DNA of 38,394 bases from positions 1 through 38,394 of the forward strand of contig MEUA01000057.1 of the NCBI GenBank assembly GCA_001771505.1, read 5' to 3'. Within the stretch, counting starts at the first letter, position 1. Each line of letters begins with the position of its first letter. Of this stretch, positions 1 through 8,500 are shown one piece after another. The position numbers were made by a program, and so were the translations under genes. Origin of the DNA: a candidate division WOR-1 bacterium RIFOXYB2_FULL_36_35 (GTDB taxonomy: Bacteria; Margulisbacteria; WOR-1; XYC2-FULL-46-14; XYC2-FULL-37-10). The notes under the pieces are model-generated. The model did no database searches, was not told the DNA's origin, and saw only the letters and a list, made by a program, of their open reading frames with translations.

Positions 1-371
1 CTTTTTCCAAACTTTCAAGTCTTTAAAAGTTCTAATATCCATGTTTGTTTTTTCCCTTACTCGATCCCTTGAAACCTAGAAACCTTGACACCTTTTTTTT
101 GTAGCAATTTTCATTCCACGCCCGTAATATTTCTATTGTCCCCTAAAATAGAGGCAGATTTCAAGTAAAACCTTTAAATTGTAGACGAAAATTCGTCACT
201 CCTAAAAGATGCCCCTAAATTCCCTAAAGGGGACTTGCCTTCTCCCCCTTTAGGGGGTTGGGGGCAGGCGCATTAATGACCCATGACAGAAGGATCCCTC
301 GATAAAACTCTGAAACAAAAAATCACCTGCAACTTTTGTTTTATTTTAACGATAACGAAGAAGTAATTATT
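1..371. other. Intergenic region without a recognised gene
   Basis: I see no convincing coding sequence in the first 371 bases. The stretch holds a short palindrome at 184-197 (GACGAA/TTCGTC) and a larger inverted repeat at 222-255. An extension of the following reading frame back to a TTG at 336 is possible but lacks a ribosome-binding site. Confidence 0.6.
222..255. repeat. Inverted repeat, 11-bp stem
   Basis: CCCTAAAGGGG at 222-232 pairs exactly with CCCCTTTAGGG at 245-255 across a 12-base loop. It could form a transcription-stopping hairpin or be a copy of a small dispersed palindromic element. No second copy was seen in the window. Confidence 0.6.
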
Positions 372-1523
372 ATGATTCGTCCTGTTACAATCTATACTGG
401 AGCTCCGTCAAAAACACTGCAAACTCCAATTTCTCGGAAATCAGGAGTTGATAGCTTGCTCTCTATCACTTGTGGTCCAAGTACTCAGCTAATATCTGTT
501 GTCCCTCCACCTATATTTGTTAGGCCTATTATATGTTCAAATTTATCTTATGATTCAGGAAGAGATCGTGTCTATTTCAATGAGACAGACTTTAAAGTTA
601 TCACTCCTCAAGAAGTCTTTGGTGTTAACGTTGATCTGGGAAGAGCATCCATAGATTGTTATAAAGAAATATTCGGCAAAAATCCAATAATTTGCATAAA
701 AGGATCTTATCTTTATGCACATGACAATTATGATGTTATAGGAGATTTTGATTTTGTTATTTTTCACGATGGAAACACCCCGATTATTCATGAATTAAAT
801 GAAAAAGAGCATAAAGGAGCCTACCATACATTTATATTTAGATTAAAAGAAAGATTGAAAGAGAAAGGGCTTGAAGTTGTATTGGACAACAGTAAGCATA
901 GCGGTGAATTTAATATATTTATTGTAGATAAAAATGGCAAGCGGTATGAACTCAATTTCGTAGACTTGGTTGAAGATAGGAAACTAATTGAAAAAAACCG
1001 GAATAATGAACCCCGATTTCCTAATCGGGGTGAACTTGCAGCCAGTAATTTAACAGGGAAAATATTTTTTGGAAATATAGAAAGACTTAACGCCCTCATG
1101 GCTACTGTATCAAAAAAAGATCTGCTTGATGCCGCACTGGATCATTATTTTACTTTGGCTGGTGATGTTTCAAAGTTCCGCTTTTTAAAAGTTGGAGGCC
1201 ATGTGAAAGCTTTAAAGAGGATGTATTATTTGGCTTTTCTTAGAGGTTTGGAAGAAAACTTTGAATGGCTTTTGAGTTGCTGGAATAAATATAAAGATAG
1301 TTTTGATTATGATAAATATTTTGAGCTGTGCAGGCAATACGGTCCTAAATTATGGCATGAAGCTGGTCAAGACAAAGAACTTACTTATGATATATTACGC
1401 AGCTTGGGATATACAGAAATCGCAGATGCTTATCAAATATGCCATTCTTTAATAGGCATCGAAGACAATCAATCAAACAGAATGGTTGTTGCAAGTGACA
1501 TAGAAAGACGCTGGATCAGGTAA
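372..1523 (+). CDS. Nucleotidyltransferase-like protein of unknown target
   Basis: This encodes about 383 residues from ATG 372; a TTG at 336 would add 12 residues. The middle carries a Gly-Ser stretch followed by GDFDFVIF (around residues 115-142), which resembles the GS...DxD core of the polymerase-beta/MNT nucleotidyltransferase superfamily. A following ELNFVDLV segment could supply the third acidic position. That assignment rests on motif shape only. The C-terminal 150 residues look helical and resemble no family I know. A copy of the window's palindromic repeat lies inside the gene (1011-1030), read in frame as roughly EPRFPNRGE. The gene stands alone, upstream of the outer-membrane protein gene. 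No function in the cell can be given. Confidence 0.6.
   Translation: MIRPVTIYTGAPSKTLQTPISRKSGVDSLLSITCGPSTQLISVVPPPIFVRPIICSNLSYDSGRDRVYFNETDFKVITPQEVFGVNVDLGRASIDCYKEIFGKNPIICIKGSYLYAHDNYDVIGDFDFVIFHDGNTPIIHELNEKEHKGAYHTFIFRLKERLKEKGLEVVLDNSKHSGEFNIFIVDKNGKRYELNFVDLVEDRKLIEKNRNNEPRFPNRGELAASNLTGKIFFGNIERLNALMATVSKKDLLDAALDHYFTLAGDVSKFRFLKVGGHVKALKRMYYLAFLRGLEENFEWLLSCWNKYKDSFDYDKYFELCRQYGPKLWHEAGQDKELTYDILRSLGYTEIADAYQICHSLIGIEDNQSNRMVVASDIERRWIR
1011..1030. repeat. Palindromic repeat inside a coding sequence
   Basis: CCCCGATT/AATCGGGG with a 4-base loop, the same element found at many gene ends in this window. Here it is read through in the open frame of the nucleotidyltransferase-like gene. 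Confidence 0.85.
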
Positions 1524-1667
1524 AAGAGGAAAGTTTTTACCGGTTATTTTTACAGGGATCTGGGGTCATCTTGAAAAACAGGCAAAGGCTAATAATGCAA
1601 TATCTACAGTTTGCGTAGAATCTCCTTTACTTTTATAAATAATTATCTATACTTTATTCTAGTATCA

Positions 1668-3533
1668 ATGATAAAAATTCTTCTAATCTCGCTAATAATG
1701 ATGGGATTAACAGTTTCGCCATCAATGGCTTTTTTTACGGATCTAGGGATAATCCCCTTTCAATCCCTTGCTGCAGCAAGGCCTTTAGGCATAGGAGAAG
1801 CTGTCTCTGCCATATCAGATGTTGATTCTGCATATTACAATCCAGGCTGTCTTGCATGGTCCAAAGGAATTTCCATAAATTTAAAGGACTTAAATAACAT
1901 ATCCGCGGCACAATCTTTTACCATAGGAGAAGATACAAACCTTGGATTAGCCTTTAGCACTACAAAGACTTCAAACATAAACCTTTCAAGCGGAGGAACA
2001 GCTACTGTCTCCAGAAATATCGTAGCAGTCAGTTTTGCCGTAAACTTAGCAACGATGCCTCTAATTTCAAATTATCCTATTTCTAAATCGATAGATACAG
2101 GTATATCTTTTAAAATGCTATTAAACGGAAGCATTTCACAGACGGGATTAACAGATCAAACAGGATCAGGATATGATATAGATGCAGGCCTTTATTACAA
2201 ACATCTTCCATGGTTATCTTTTGGAGTATCAGGGCACAATGTCCTCCCTAAAAACATCCTGGGGGGAGGGGTTATAACATGGAAAGGGATAGAAGGGAAT
2301 GAATCAATCCCTGCAATCTTCAAAACCGGCGTCGCCGCTAAAATTATAGGAGATTTGCGTTCTCCTATTTACATGGAAAATAAGGAGCTAATCATTTCCT
2401 GCGACATAGAAAAACCTTTGACAGGCAATTTTATCTACCATCTTGGAGGAGAGTTCGCTTTTGAAAACAATCTTTTTGCAAGAGCCGGAGTTTCAACTTT
2501 AAGAAATGGAGAGGTAAACTTAAGCTGCGGCGGCGGAGTAAAGTTTGAGGGGTGGGGAGGAAATGTTTCATATAATACCAAAGATAACGTAACCCAAGCA
2601 GGAGTGTTATATTTGAACTTTTTATACTACCCCAAAGAATGGGGCTTTATCTCAGATCCGATAATAAGCTTATACCCGGCAGATGAAACATCAACTTACA
2701 AAACAACTCAAATTGTATCAGGAGAGGTAAAACCAGAAACAAAGTTAAAAATAAACGGAGTCTCTATAGAAACCGATGAAAATAATAACTTTAGCACAAC
2801 TGTAAACCTTGAACATGGAACGAATATAATCGTAGTGGAAAGCGCTTATAAAGGAAATGACTCAACTAGAATAATCAGCGTCAATTTAAAAAAGCCGCCG
2901 GAGAATCCATTTGAAAATATCAACATATATGACAATCCGACTTTTGAATATAACGAAACAGAAACTACAGTAGTCGGCAAACTAAAAGATGGAGCTACCG
3001 CAATGGCTATTAATGGAACTCCCGTATCAATAACAGATCTAAACTTTGATACAAATATAAATTTAATAACCGGAGAAAATCATGTAGATACAACTGTATA
3101 TTTTGAAGACCAGCCCGTACAAACTGGATTCACTCTATATCGCAAAGAAAAGCCAAAGCCTGTGGCCGTATATAAGCCTAAACCAAAACAGGAACCTAAA
3201 CCGGTTGTAACTCCTAAGCCAAAGCCTAAGGTTATACCGAAAGCCAAACCAAAAACCCAAAAACACGTAAAACAAGTCGTAAGAAAACCGATAAAAATTA
3301 ATTATCAGAAAGTAAAACAAATTATCAAAGCAAAAACAGGAATTACTATAAAAGGAGAAGCAAAGCTCAAGCTCCCCGGTTACTTCGCAGTATACGTCTT
3401 GGGAGGAGAACAATATATCGCCCTCAAAAACATAGGGAGCGGTTTTATCTCCATTGATTACTACAATGCCCTTTCCAATAAATGGAAAGTTATCGATGTA
3501 ATAACATACTCAGAATTATTGACATTTAACTAA
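1668..3533 (+). CDS. PorV/UPF0164-like outer-membrane beta-barrel protein with Ig-like repeats
   Basis: From ATG 1668 the product has 621 residues and begins with a classic signal peptide (MIKILLISLIMMGL, then SPSMA before FF). The TTG at 1611 is a poorer start because it would bury that signal. The mature N-terminus, with LGIGEAVSAISDVDSAYYNPG, matches the start of PorV/PorQ/UPF0164 barrel proteins, and alternating beta-strand sequence runs to about residue 335. Two Ig-like segments follow (about 355-410 and 430-505, the first with a GTNIIVVESAY strand). Then comes a Lys/Pro-rich linker (PKPKPK repeats, about 510-550) and a small C-terminal domain. The linker may span the periplasm or peptidoglycan. 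No SD sequence precedes the ATG; -10-like TATACT and TATTCT lie 7-14 bases upstream. Exact role unknown. Confidence 0.7.
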   Translation: MIKILLISLIMMGLTVSPSMAFFTDLGIIPFQSLAAARPLGIGEAVSAISDVDSAYYNPGCLAWSKGISINLKDLNNISAAQSFTIGEDTNLGLAFSTTKTSNINLSSGGTATVSRNIVAVSFAVNLATMPLISNYPISKSIDTGISFKMLLNGSISQTGLTDQTGSGYDIDAGLYYKHLPWLSFGVSGHNVLPKNILGGGVITWKGIEGNESIPAIFKTGVAAKIIGDLRSPIYMENKELIISCDIEKPLTGNFIYHLGGEFAFENNLFARAGVSTLRNGEVNLSCGGGVKFEGWGGNVSYNTKDNVTQAGVLYLNFLYYPKEWGFISDPIISLYPADETSTYKTTQIVSGEVKPETKLKINGVSIETDENNNFSTTVNLEHGTNIIVVESAYKGNDSTRIISVNLKKPPENPFENINIYDNPTFEYNETETTVVGKLKDGATAMAINGTPVSITDLNFDTNINLITGENHVDTTVYFEDQPVQTGFTLYRKEKPKPVAVYKPKPKQEPKPVVTPKPKPKVIPKAKPKTQKHVKQVVRKPIKINYQKVKQIIKAKTGITIKGEAKLKLPGYFAVYVLGGEQYIALKNIGSGFISIDYYNALSNKWKVIDVITYSELLTFN

Positions 3534-3543
3534 TTTATACCTA

Positions 3544-3602
3544 GGGCTTGTTGCGTAATGACAGTTTTTACAATTTGTCATCCCCGCTTTCGCGGGGATC
3601 CA
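3544..3602 (+). repeat. Dispersed repeat, half element
   Basis: It starts GGGCTTGTTGCGTAATGACAG and runs into CCCCGCTTTCGCGGGG (a perfect palindrome at about 3583-3598) followed by ATCCAT. The same unit recurs at 12139-12257 (with both ends), 21763-21790 (fragment) and 36126-36188 (opposite strand). Confidence 0.75.
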
Positions 3603-3682
3603 TCAAAACCTCACCCGACGAAATCCCATCGTTTCACATCAAAAAAACAACTAAAATTCGTCTCTCAACGAGAGGAGAATAC

Positions 3683-3698
3683 TGGCACGAAAATTGCT
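3683..3698 (+). promoter_or_regulatory. Sigma-54 promoter of the NtrC-type gene
   Basis: TGGCACG-N4-TTGCT matches the sigma-54 consensus, with GG (3684-3685) and GC (3696-3697) separated by exactly 10 bases. The transcript would start near 3709, leaving a leader of about 30 bases with a strong ribosome-binding site (AAGGAGAG). A small inverted repeat (CTCTC/GAGAG, 3662-3674) lies just upstream. Confidence 0.85.
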
Positions 3699-3737
3699 TA
3701 TAAATAATAAAAAATCAATATCCATAAGGAGAGAAAA

Positions 3738-5099
3738 ATGATAAAGCAAAAAATTTTAATCATAGATGACGAAAAAGATATGCGGGAGACAATAAAATCA
3801 ATTCTTAATAAAAAGTATATTATATACACTGCCTCTTCAGGACAAGAGGGTCTTGATTTAATCGAAAAAGAATCTTTTGATGCCATATTGCTTGATATAA
3901 GAATGCCAAATATGGATGGGATTGAAGTACTAAAAAACATTAAAGACATAGACAAAACAATCCCTGTAATTATGATCACCGCAAGTCTAGATATAAAATC
4001 AGCCGTAGAATGCATGAAACTTAGCGCGGAAGATTATATAAATAAACCGTTCGAAGTTGATGAACTTTTAACAATCTTAAAAAAATCTCTTGAAAAAAGA
4101 AAAATTATCCAGGAAAATTTATATTTAAAGCAGGTCCTTCTGGAATCTAATAAACTCGGGGATTTAATAGGAGAAAACCAACAAATAAAAAACATCAAAG
4201 AATTACTAAAAACTGTGGCCCCAACAGACAGTACCATATTAATAACAGGAGAATCTGGCACAGGAAAAGAGGTTGCAGCAAGAACCATTCATAATTTAAG
4301 TTTTCGAAAAAATAAACCTTTCATTACAATTAATTGCGCCGCAATACCGGAAAACCTGCTTGAATCCGAATTGTTTGGACATGAAAGAGGCGCTTTTACA
4401 GGTGCGATAGAACGAAAATCAGGTAAATTTGAGCTTGCGGATCAGGGGACTCTTTTTCTTGATGAAATAGGGTGCATGAGCCCTTCCATGCAAAGTAAAT
4501 TATTAAGAGTTTTGGAAGACAAAAAATTTGAGAGGCTTGGAGGAACATCCCAGGTTGAGGTAGATGTTAGAATCATTACCGCAACAAATATAAATTTTGA
4601 AAAACAGATAACAGAAGGCAAGTTTCGTGAAGATTTATATTATAGAATCAATGTTGTTCCGGTAAAGATGCCCAGTCTTAGGAATAGAAAAGATGATCTC
4701 CCTGTTTTTATCTCTTTTTTTATAAACAAATTCAACAAAGAATTCAACAAAAATATAAGAGGGATAACGCCAAAAGCCCTGACAAAATTGCACTCCTATG
4801 ATTTTCCGGGAAATGTACGCGAGTTACAAAACATAATAGAAAGAGCTATTGTAATCTCAAAAAATGAGTTTATAGACGAAGAACAATTATTCGGTTTAAA
4901 AAATCAACAAAATCATACATTCAACACAATTGGAAATTTAAAAAAAGATTGTGAATCTTATGAAAAAAACCTGATATTAAGAACTTTAAAAGAGTACGGA
5001 GGAAACAAAACAAAAGCTGCTCAAAAACTCGGTGTTGCACGAACTACTCTATCATCAAAGATAAAAGTTCTGGAAATAAAAAACGTTCACCCCGATTAG
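3738..5099 (+). CDS. Sigma-54-dependent response regulator, NtrC family
   Basis: A complete 453-residue three-domain activator. The receiver domain (1-120) has the acidic pair D10/D11-like IIDDEK and phosphoacceptor D53. The AAA+ domain (about 143-375) has Walker A GESGTGKE (171-178), the sigma-54 contact loop GAFTGA (218-223) and Walker B GTLFLDE (237-243). A Fis-type helix-turn-helix ends the protein (NKTKAAQKLGVARTTL). It should hydrolyse ATP to open sigma-54 promoters when phosphorylated. No sensor kinase is nearby. The gene has its own sigma-54 promoter, so autoactivation is likely. Candidate targets include the second sigma-54 promoter at 21596; a PilR-like role is conceivable given pilT/pilD but unproven. 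The last residues and the TAG stop lie inside the palindromic repeat at 5090. Confidence 0.93.
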   Translation: MIKQKILIIDDEKDMRETIKSILNKKYIIYTASSGQEGLDLIEKESFDAILLDIRMPNMDGIEVLKNIKDIDKTIPVIMITASLDIKSAVECMKLSAEDYINKPFEVDELLTILKKSLEKRKIIQENLYLKQVLLESNKLGDLIGENQQIKNIKELLKTVAPTDSTILITGESGTGKEVAARTIHNLSFRKNKPFITINCAAIPENLLESELFGHERGAFTGAIERKSGKFELADQGTLFLDEIGCMSPSMQSKLLRVLEDKKFERLGGTSQVEVDVRIITATNINFEKQITEGKFREDLYYRINVVPVKMPSLRNRKDDLPVFISFFINKFNKEFNKNIRGITPKALTKLHSYDFPGNVRELQNIIERAIVISKNEFIDEEQLFGLKNQQNHTFNTIGNLKKDCESYEKNLILRTLKEYGGNKTKAAQKLGVARTTLSSKIKVLEIKNVHPD

Positions 5100-5109
5100 G
5101 AAATCGGGG
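5090..5109. repeat. Palindromic repeat at convergent gene ends
   Basis: CCCCGATT-AGGA-AATCGGGG, 8-bp stem, between the ends of the NtrC-type gene and aspS. Its TAG (5097-5099) is the stop codon of the NtrC-type gene. The hairpin could end transcription from both sides although no T-run follows. Confidence 0.88.
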
Positions 5110-5110
5110 T

Positions 5111-6910
5111 TCACTGTGATGTTTTAATAAAAATCTCTTTTAATTGACGAGAATCAACAACATCCGGAGCCCCAGTCAAAGGGCATAACGCAGACTGTGT
5201 TTTTGGAAAAGCTATAACATCACGAATACTATCCATTCCTGCAAGCATCATAACCAGTCTGTCAAGTCCCAAAGCAATCCCACCATGGGGGGGAGCGCCA
5301 TATTCTAATGCCTCCAACAAAAATCCAAACCTTCTCTGAGCTTCCTCTTCCTTAAAACCTAAAAGCCCAAAAACTTTTCTTTGAACATCCATTTTATGAA
5401 TACGAATAGATCCCCCTCCCATTTCAACTCCATTTAAAACAAAATCATATGCCTGAGCTCTTAATTTTGATGGATCTTTTTTAAACTCTTCTTCAATATC
5501 ATCAATTTTTCCGGAAGGAGCAGTAAAAGGATGATGCCTAGAAACCCATCTCTTTTCTATTTCTGAATACTCAAAAAGAGGGAAATCGACTATCCAAAGG
5601 AAATTAAATTTTCCTTCTTTTACAAGTTCAAGCCTCTTTGCAACTTCAAGTCTTATCGAACCAAGGACAGAACAAGCAACATCAAACTTATCTGCGGCAA
5701 ACAAAAGAATATCCCCTTTGCCAGCCTGAGCTCTATCAAATATTTTCCCCAACTCTTCCTCTGAAAAGAATTTTGCTATAGGGGACTTAACGCCCTCTGA
5801 AGAGAGAGTCATCCACGCAAGACCCTTGGCGCCAAGTGTTTTGGCAAAAGCTTCAAGCTTTTCAAGATCGGTTCTTGATAAAAATGCCTCTCCCCCTTTT
5901 ACGTTTATACATTTAACGACACCGCCAGAAGCTATAACTTTTGAAAAAATAGAAAGCTTACAATTTTCAACCAAATCAGAAATATCAACAAGCTCAAGAC
6001 CAAATCGGGTATCCGGTTTATCTGATCCGTATCTATTCATCGCATCATGCCAGCTTAAACGGGGAAAAGGCAAAGATATTTGAGGAATATGTTTTCCGCG
6101 ATACTGATCAATATCTTTGTGTAATGACTCCAGGGTATGATTAACCATAGATTCAATAAGATTTATTATGTCGTCCACGGTCACAAAAGACATTTCAATG
6201 TCAAGTTGTGTAAATTCAGGTTGGCGGTCGGCGCGTAAATCTTCATCACGAAAACAACGAACCACTTGAAAATATTTTTCCATTCCGGAGACCATAAGCA
6301 ACTGTTTAAACAATTGGGGAGATTGCGGCAAAGCATAAAATTTGCCGGGATTCAAACGGCTTGGAACCAAAAAATCCCTTGCCCCTTCCGGCGTAGACTT
6401 GGTTAAAAACGGAGTCTCAATTTCCAAGAAATCTTTTTCATCAAGATAATCAGCCATAGCCTTGATTATTTTATGACGAAAGATGAGATTCTCCCGCATC
6501 TTATCCTTACGCAAGTCTATATAACGGTACTTAAGCCTTACCATTTCATCCGGTTCAGTAGTGGAATCCGCAACCTCAAAAGGAGGGGTTTTTGAGCTAT
6601 TCAAAATTTCAAGCTTCTCTACAACAACTTCAATTTCGCCTGTTTTTAGGTTTTTATTGATCGCGTCAAGAGAGCGGGGAACAACAATCCCGTAAACAGA
6701 GATAACAAATTCAGATCTAAGTCTCTCTGCATCATTTAAAAGCTCTGTATCTTCACCTTTAAAAACAATTTGAACCAAGCCCGATCTATCTCTAAGATCG
6801 ATAAAAATAAGACCTCCATGGTCCCTTCTTCTGTGAACCCACCCCAAAAGAGAGACTTTCTGATCTATATGTTCTTTTCTTAAATCACCATTCTTGTATG
6901 TGCGTTTCAT
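5111..6910 (-). CDS. aspS: Aspartyl-tRNA synthetase
   Basis: A 599-residue class II synthetase of the bacterial type, charging tRNA-Asp (or both Asp and Asn tRNAs if the cell lacks AsnRS) in the cytoplasm. Visible in order: an N-terminal OB-fold anticodon-binding domain (about 1-105, [13 protein letters not shown]), motif 1 region, motif 2 [19 protein letters not shown], the inserted GAD domain (about 280-420), and motif 3 [11 protein letters not shown] near the C-terminus. The length is typical for bacterial AspRS (about 590). The ATG at 6910 has no ribosome-binding site, but TATAAT ends 8 bases before it, so the mRNA is probably leaderless. It converges on the NtrC-type gene and diverges from the tautomerase gene. 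Confidence 0.97.
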   Translation of the reverse strand: MKRTYKNGDLRKEHIDQKVSLLGWVHRRRDHGGLIFIDLRDRSGLVQIVFKGEDTELLNDAERLRSEFVISVYGIVVPRSLDAINKNLKTGEIEVVVEKLEILNSSKTPPFEVADSTTEPDEMVRLKYRYIDLRKDKMRENLIFRHKIIKAMADYLDEKDFLEIETPFLTKSTPEGARDFLVPSRLNPGKFYALPQSPQLFKQLLMVSGMEKYFQVVRCFRDEDLRADRQPEFTQLDIEMSFVTVDDIINLIESMVNHTLESLHKDIDQYRGKHIPQISLPFPRLSWHDAMNRYGSDKPDTRFGLELVDISDLVENCKLSIFSKVIASGGVVKCINVKGGEAFLSRTDLEKLEAFAKTLGAKGLAWMTLSSEGVKSPIAKFFSEEELGKIFDRAQAGKGDILLFAADKFDVACSVLGSIRLEVAKRLELVKEGKFNFLWIVDFPLFEYSEIEKRWVSRHHPFTAPSGKIDDIEEEFKKDPSKLRAQAYDFVLNGVEMGGGSIRIHKMDVQRKVFGLLGFKEEEAQRRFGFLLEALEYGAPPHGGIALGLDRLVMMLAGMDSIRDVIAFPKTQSALCPLTGAPDVVDSRQLKEIFIKTSQ

Positions 6911-6918
6911 ATTTATTA

Positions 6919-6947
6919 ATTATAAATCATTAATTGATTAATGACAA
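6919..6947 (-). promoter_or_regulatory. Sigma-70 promoter of aspS, leaderless type
   Basis: TTGTCA (6942-6947) and TATAAT (6919-6924) with a 17-base spacer, read on the minus strand. Only 8 bases separate the -10 box from the start codon. Confidence 0.75.
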
Positions 6948-6970
6948 ACAAATCCATTATAAGTTATAAT
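6941..6970 (+). promoter_or_regulatory. Sigma-70 promoter of the tautomerase gene
   Basis: ATGACA (6941-6946), an 18-base spacer and TATAAT (6965-6970). Its -35 box covers the same bases as the divergent aspS -35 box. The expected leader is about 17 bases and contains GGAGGAG. Confidence 0.65.
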
Positions 6971-6993
6971 AAAACTTGTTTGGAGGAGAAAAT

Positions 6994-7173
6994 ATGCCAA
7001 TTATAAATATTCAAATGTGGCCCGGCAGAGATAAAGAGGCAAAAAAAAGACTTATCGATTCTGTAACAGAAGCGGTAAGCAGCTCAATTTGTTGTCCAAA
7101 AGAGGCAGTTCAGATAATAATAGAAGATATCCCAAAGGAAAACTGGGGAATTAACGGGAAACAAGCAGAGTAA
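6994..7173 (+). CDS. 4-oxalocrotonate tautomerase family protein
   Basis: A 59-residue protein of the 4-OT subfamily, which works as small oligomers moving protons between enol and keto acids, using the N-terminal proline as base. The start at 6994 puts Pro directly after Met (MPIINIQ), as the family requires, and is preceded by GGAGGAG with good spacing. Arg-11 (WPGR) is kept. The position of the second substrate-binding arginine (Arg-39 in classical 4-OT) is Gln here, and Phe-50 is Trp. The substrate is therefore probably not 4-oxalocrotonate. No aromatic degradation genes are nearby. It converges on the glycosyltransferase pair across a palindromic repeat. Confidence 0.85.
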   Translation: MPIINIQMWPGRDKEAKKRLIDSVTEAVSSSICCPKEAVQIIIEDIPKENWGINGKQAE

Positions 7174-7190
7174 GACAACTTACTGCTTTT

Positions 7191-7216
7191 AACCTCGATT
7201 AGGATAATCGGGGTTA
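7191..7216. repeat. Palindromic repeat at convergent gene ends
   Basis: Imperfect copy (CCTCGATT...AATCGGGG) between the tautomerase gene and the membrane glycosyltransferase gene. The TAA stop of the latter (minus strand) lies in its right flank. Confidence 0.75.
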
Positions 7217-8482
7217 AACAACAAAATAGGCAGCAGGAAGTTTCCCCTCCGTTCTAATCGGAGATTCGGATTTTTGCCTTATAAGAATAAAATTATTCAG
7301 TAAAAATATAATAAACAAAATAAGCAGAAAAAATTTAAGCCTTCTTTCATTGAAAATTTTTGAGAATATCGCTATAAATCTCGGATAAACAGCTCCAAGC
7401 AAAAAGCTCAAGAAAAAAAGAGGGAAATAATGATATCTCCCCCACCCCATAATAGACCCCGCCCCAAGCGATCCGCGAGTTATGCCCAAAACAACATAAC
7501 ATAAAAAAATACTTGTAAATGCAAATAAAATCATCTTTGATTTCGCAAAAAACGGGATTCTTTCAAATTTTTTATTCAACACAAAATATAAAAAGCTGAA
7601 AAGAGCAAAAACTAACGACACAAAAATCAATAAAATAGTTAATCCTATAGTGTAAGGAAAAACTAAGGGAAAATTAAACCCGAAAAGCTTTAAAAGCATC
7701 CCTAAAAAACCTAAAAAAGAGAGACTAAGAATCTTAATTAAATTAAATGTTAAATCAGGCGCCGTCTCCGGCTTATTTAAAATTGATTGCAAAGAAAAAA
7801 TAAGATAAAAAACAAGATATACAATCCACACAAAAAAATAAGGCAAAACCCTTTTTATTTTTTCGGATAAAGAACCCTTATCTTTTAAGCCCCAAAAGCT
7901 ATATAAAAATAAAAAAACAATCCCCAAAAACCCCATCGAAAAATTCATTGGAACAAAAAAAGAGGTTATTAGAGATAAAATATACATTTTTTTACTCTTA
8001 TCCATAAACGCTTTATGAAATAAAAAAAGAGTCCCAACTAAAAAAAATAAAACAAGTGAAAAGTTAACGCTAGAAAACCAGTGCAAAACCTCATAATAAG
8101 TAGTATTCAAAGCAAAAAACAAAGCCAATAAAAAAGTACTTATTTTTTCTCCTCCAAAAACCAGTCTAAAAAAAGATAAAACAGTAAAACAGAGCAAAAC
8201 ATGAAATAAGACAGTAAAAATCATGTAGGGGAAAATATTCAAATTAAAAGACTTAAACATCATAAAAAAAATCAACTTTGATAAAGGCATAAAATGCTCG
8301 TTAATTGGCTTTAAAAAGTAGGCAAAGTTAGCCCCATTGTTTTGAAATGTGTTAATATACTCCCAATCATCATAAAAAAATTCATTATTAAAACAGACTG
8401 GATACCAAAAAGCAATTATTAGCGCGGCAAGCAATAAAACTTGAATCCTAAAATTTAAAAAAACATTTTTTAAGGCGCCCAA
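7214..8482 (-). CDS. Polytopic membrane protein, probable GT-C type glycosyltransferase
   Basis: About 422 residues, with roughly ten hydrophobic segments. After the first membrane segment comes FFYDDWEYI, an acidic pair in the first outer loop as in the GT-C fold enzymes that take sugars from polyprenyl-phosphate donors (PMT/ArnT-like). The following HFMPLSKLIF also fits such proteins. The start is uncertain: the TTG at 8482 has AGGAG nine bases upstream, whereas the TTG at 8491 lies too close to it. The gene begins shortly after the end of the GT2 gene on the same strand, so the pair is likely an operon: the GT2 makes the lipid-linked sugar and this protein transfers it outside the membrane. 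The acceptor is unknown. Confidence 0.65.
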   Translation of the reverse strand: MGALKNVFLNFRIQVLLLAALIIAFWYPVCFNNEFFYDDWEYINTFQNNGANFAYFLKPINEHFMPLSKLIFFMMFKSFNLNIFPYMIFTVLFHVLLCFTVLSFFRLVFGGEKISTFLLALFFALNTTYYEVLHWFSSVNFSLVLFFLVGTLFLFHKAFMDKSKKMYILSLITSFFVPMNFSMGFLGIVFLFLYSFWGLKDKGSLSEKIKRVLPYFFVWIVYLVFYLIFSLQSILNKPETAPDLTFNLIKILSLSFLGFLGMLLKLFGFNFPLVFPYTIGLTILLIFVSLVFALFSFLYFVLNKKFERIPFFAKSKMILFAFTSIFLCYVVLGITRGSLGAGSIMGWGRYHYFPLFFLSFLLGAVYPRFIAIFSKIFNERRLKFFLLILFIIFLLNNFILIRQKSESPIRTEGKLPAAYFVV

Positions 8483-8500
8483 AACAAACAACTCCTAATT

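Noticed and set aside
336-371. TTG start for the nucleotidyltransferase-like gene
   Set aside because: It adds 12 residues of low-complexity sequence and has no ribosome-binding site; ATG 372 is simpler, although neither is well supported.
1611-1667. TTG start for the PorV-like gene
   Set aside because: It would place 19 residues before a standard signal peptide that starts at ATG 1668.
3135-3413. Reading frame opposite the Lys/Pro linker of the PorV-like gene
   Set aside because: It is rich in Phe, Trp and Tyr because it mirrors the Lys/Pro-rich linker; it has no start signal.
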